The translations under genes were made by a program, and so were the position numbers. Positions 60,985-64,000 of a stretch of 64,000 nucleotides of DNA are shown here, piece after piece. Below the pieces are notes generated by a model. The model searched no databases. It was not told where the DNA came from and saw only the letters and a list, made by a program, of their open reading frames with translations. The DNA comes from Amoebophrya sp. A120 (lineage: Eukaryota > Sar > Dinophyceae > Syndiniales > Amoebophryaceae). The stretch lies in NCBI GenBank assembly GCA_905178155.1, contig CAJINV010000008.1:372001-436000 (forward strand), read 5' to 3'. Numbering within the stretch: position 1 is the stretch's first letter; each line of letters begins with the position of its first letter.

Positions 60985-61170
60985 TTTAATAGTATTCCGC
61001 AATAGAAACAAAGAACAGAAACGAAAAACAAAAACAAAGAATGGAAACGAGAAACGACAACAAACAATGGAAACAAAAAACGAAAACAAAGAATAAAAAC
61101 GAAAAACGAAAACAAAGAATGAAAACAAAAAACGAAAACAAAGAATAGAAACGAAAAACAACAACAACGA
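60985..61170. repeat. A-rich tandem repeat
   Basis: Imperfect tandem units of about 22-24 bp, AAAACGAAAACAAAGAATRR-type, repeated about eight times. Leads directly into the larger satellite block. Confidence 0.8.
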
Positions 61171-61194
61171 AATGCTGACAAAGCGCCCAAGCTT

Positions 61195-62340
61195 CTAAGC
61201 GACGAAGCCTCGAAACGAAGGGGCCTCGAAACGCCGAAGCAGCGAAGCCTCGAAGCAACGAAGAAGCCTCGAAGAGCCGCGAAGCCTCGAAGAGCTGCAA
61301 AGCCTCGAAGGGCCGCGAAGCCTCGAAGAGCCGCAAAGCCTCGAAGAGCGGCGAAGCCGCGAAGCCTCGAAGGAAGCAGCGAAGCCTCGAAGGGAGCAGC
61401 GAAGCCGCGAAGGGAGCAGCGAAGCCGCGAGGGGAGCAGCGAAGCCGCGAGGGGAGCAGCGAAGCCTCGGAGGGGGCAGCGAAGCCTCGAAGGGAGCAAC
61501 GAAGCCTCGAAGGAAGCCTCGAAGCAGCAAAGCCTCGAAGCAGCGAAGCCTCGAAGCAGCGAAGCCTCGAAGCAGCGAGGCCTCGAAGCAGCGAAGCCTC
61601 GAAGCGGCGAGGCCTCGAAGGGAGCAGCGAAGCAGCGACGCCTCGAAGCAGCGACGCCTCGAAGCCTCGAAGCGGCGAAGCTCGAAGCGCGCAGCGATCG
61701 AAGCCTCGAAGCGCGCCGCGAAGCCTCGAAGCGCGCAGCGAAGCCTCGAAGCACGCAGCGAAGCCTCGAAGCACGCAGCGAAGCCTCGAAGCACGCGGCG
61801 AAGCCTCGAAGCACGCAGCGAAGCCTCGAAGCACGCGGCGAAGCCTCGAAGCACGCGGCGAAGCCTCGAAGCACGCGGCGAAACCTCGAAGCACGCGGCG
61901 AAGCCTCGAAGCACACAGCGAAGCCTCGAAGCAGCGAAGCGTCGAAGCAGCAAAGCCCCGAAGCACCGCCTCAGGCCTCGAAGCAGCGCCTGAGGCCTCG
62001 AAGCAGCGCCTGAAGCCTCGAAGCGGCGTCTGAAGCCTCGAGGCAGCAGCGTGCGAAGCCTCGGGTCAGCAACGTGCGAAACCTCGAGGCAACAGCGTGA
62101 GAAACCTCGAGGCGGCAACGCGCGAAACCTCGAGGCAGCAGCGTGAGAAACCTCGAGGCAGCAGCGTGCGAGGCCCCGAAGCAGCAGCGCGCGACGCCTC
62201 GGGGCAGCAGCGTACGAAACCCCGAGGCAGCAACGTACGAAACCTCGAAGCAGCAACGAACGCACGAAGCCACGGCGCAACAACGTACGAAACAACGCGC
62301 GAAGCCCCGAAGCCGCGGGGCCCCGAAGCAGTAAAGCCTC
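61195..62340. repeat. GAAGCCTCGAAGC satellite block
   Basis: Tandem repeats built on GAAGCCTCGAAGC. From about 61700 to 61930 the unit is exactly 20 bp (GAAGCCTCGAAGCACGCRGC, about ten copies). From about 61500 to 61600 it is 16 bp (GAAGCCTCGAAGCAGC). Around 62040-62260 it lengthens to AACCTCGAGGCAGCAGCGTG-type units. Long frames of 300-440 codons on the minus strand (Phe-Glu-Ala-Ser repeats) result from repeat periodicity and are not genes. Confidence 0.9.
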
Positions 62341-64000
62341 GACGAAGCCGCGCCGGCCGGTGCCGGACCATGGCCAAGCCGAGCCGGTGCGTGCCTGCCG
62401 GACCATGGCCAAGCAAGGCGAGCCGGTGCCGGGCCATGAGCAGACCGAGCCGGTGCATGCCGGACCATGGATGGCAAGGCCGGGCCGGTGCGTGCCGGAC
62501 CCTGGCAAGGCCAAGCCGGTGCCGGACCATGGCCGAGCCGAGCCGGACTATGCATGGCCAAGCCGAGCCGGTGCCGGACCATGCATGGCCAAGCCGAGCC
62601 GGTGGGTGCCGGACGATGCATGGCCAAGCCGAGCCGGTGCCGGAGCATGCATGGCCAAGCCGAGAAGGTGCCGGACCATGGCCGAGGCGAGCCGGTGCCG
62701 GGCCATTCAGCATGGCCAAGCCGAACCATGGCCAAGACCCGAAGCGAAGATAAAAGCCCCGAAGCAAAGAAGCCGCGAAGCGAAGAGAGATGCCCCGAAG
62801 CGAAGAGAGGCGCCCCGAAGCAAAGTAGCCCCGAGGCGAGGATAGAAGCGAAGATAGAAGCCTCGAAGCCGCAGCGAACGAAGTCTCGAAGCCGCGGCGA
62901 AGCCTCGAAGCCGTAGCGAGGCCTCGAAGCCGCAGCGACGCCCCGAAGCCGCAGCAAAGCCCCGAAGCCTCAGCGACGGCTCGAAGCCGCAGCGAAGCCT
63001 AGAAGCCGCAGCGAAGCCCCGAAGACGCAGCGAAGCCTCGAAGCCGCAGCGCAGGCCGCTCGAAGCCGCAACAAAACCTCGAAGCATCGCGGCCTCGAAG
63101 TAACAACGCCGCAGCGAAGCCGCAGCGGAGCCAGGTCGTGGCCGCGCCGGTGCCAGATCAGGGTCGGGGGGGCCGGTTCCAGGTCGTGGCGAAGCCTGCC
63201 GGTGCCAGGTCATGGCCAAGCCGGTGCCGGGCCAATGGCCTGCCAGCCAAGCCTACCAGCCAACGCCACGTCATTCATAATTGCCGAGCCGGTGCCAGAT
63301 CTTGGCCAAGCCAATGCAAGGCCGTGGCCAAGCCGGTGCCAGATCCTTCCTGGCGAAGCCTGCCGGTGCCCGGTCGTGGCCAGGCCGGTCGGTGGCAGAT
63401 CATGGCCAAACCAAGCCTGCCGATGGATGCTTGCCAGATCATACACGGCCAAGCCTAGCCGGCCGGTGCCAGATCGGGGCATGCAAAGCCCCCCCCCCGG
63501 CCGGTGCCCGGCAGATCATGACAAAGCCGGTGCCAGATCATGGGCGAGCCTGAGCCACTCAGATCATGGCGTGGCCAAGCCGACGCCAGGTCGTCCGTGT
63601 CCAAGCCTGCCGGTGCGTGCCAGATCATGGCCCGGGTCGCTGGCGCCAGGTCGCGCGCGGTCCGAACCGCCAGGCCAAACAAGCCTGCGTGCCGGCGCCA
63701 GGCCGTGGCCAAACCGGTGCCAGATCATGCCCTCGCCTGCCACCGTCTGCCACCCTGCCCGCCGGCGCCAGATCATGGCCAGGCCGGTTCCGAGTGATTC
63801 TGGTGGCCAGGCCCGCCGGTGCCGGAACATGGCCAGCCCGCTGCCAGATCACGCCCAAGCCGGTGCCAGGAAGCGGCAAGGCCGTTGCCAGATCATGGCC
63901 ATGCCGGTGCCAGGTGGGTCGTTTCCAAGCCGGCGCCATATCATCGCCGAACCGGTGCCAGACAGGTCGCGCCCAAGCGAGCCGGTGCCAGATCATGGCC
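62341..64000. repeat. GCCGGTGCC satellite block, continues past window
   Basis: Irregular units of about 25-35 bp. From 62350 to 62720 the core is GCCGGTGCCGGACCATGGCC, and from 63120 to the end GCCGGTGCCAGATCATGGCC. Between them (about 62750-63120) units of the GAAGCCTCGAAGC type return, so two satellite families interleave. The array is open at the window end. No gene recognised. Confidence 0.88.

Noticed and set aside
61000-63997. Long open frames of 300-440 codons on both strands in the repeat block
   Set aside because: They consist of the tandem repeat read in an open phase (Phe-Glu-Ala-Ser-Arg-Leu-type repeats) and overlap in several frames.
1-64000. tRNA, rRNA, CRISPR and dinoflagellate spliced-leader sequence
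   Set aside because: None was recognised by eye; absence is not proven without a search.

Overview
This window looks like nuclear DNA of a flagellated protist. Its genes have many introns, and they include a dynein light chain, a central-apparatus flagellar protein (CFAP119/CCDC189 type), a mitochondrial-type citrate synthase, an aldehyde-dehydrogenase-fold enzyme, a glucosamine-6-phosphate acetyltransferase, a phytanoyl-CoA-dioxygenase-family oxygenase, large coiled-coil proteins and Cys-rich surface-type proteins. Every gene I can support is on the minus strand, a one-directional cluster about 58 kb long. Together with transposon-like introns, this suggests a dinoflagellate-lineage alveolate, with Amoebophrya/Syndiniales a good guess. 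That placement is inference; no rRNA or spliced-leader sequence was seen to prove it.

Layout: 1-2.4 kb is GC-rich or empty. 2.4-18.7 kb holds compact multi-exon genes: a single-pass membrane protein, LC8, CFAP119, a doubtful small gene, the ALDH-fold enzyme, a 285-residue unknown, a 184-residue unknown, a PhyH oxygenase and a 79-residue ORF. 18.9-23.6 kb is a 1,511-residue coiled-coil protein. 24.1-26.8 kb is the acetyltransferase with a long N-terminal extension. 27.7-30.0 kb is citrate synthase. 31.4-36.0 kb is an 885-residue coiled-coil protein. 38.4-60.6 kb is a family of related Cys-rich, probably membrane-anchored proteins (genes B, A, C and possibly D) with one acidic coiled-coil gene between them. 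61-64 kb is satellite-like tandem repeat running off the window.

The main discovery is a set of eight short elements (155-512 bp) inside coding exons. Each has terminal inverted repeats beginning TAT and ending ATA, and a flanking 5-bp direct repeat (seven perfect, one 4/5). In all eight, removing the element plus one copy of the direct repeat restores the host reading frame. They fall into at least six sequence families but share the termini and an internal TTTGT[C/A]ATGC word (one copy has a one-mismatch version). They behave as introner elements: DNA transposons that act as introns. At seven of the eight, exact excision at the direct repeat cannot produce GT-AG ends, whereas the ordinary introns in the same genes are GT-AG. 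For most genes below, exon joins were worked out by hand and checked for phase; genes B, C and D are only partly resolved.
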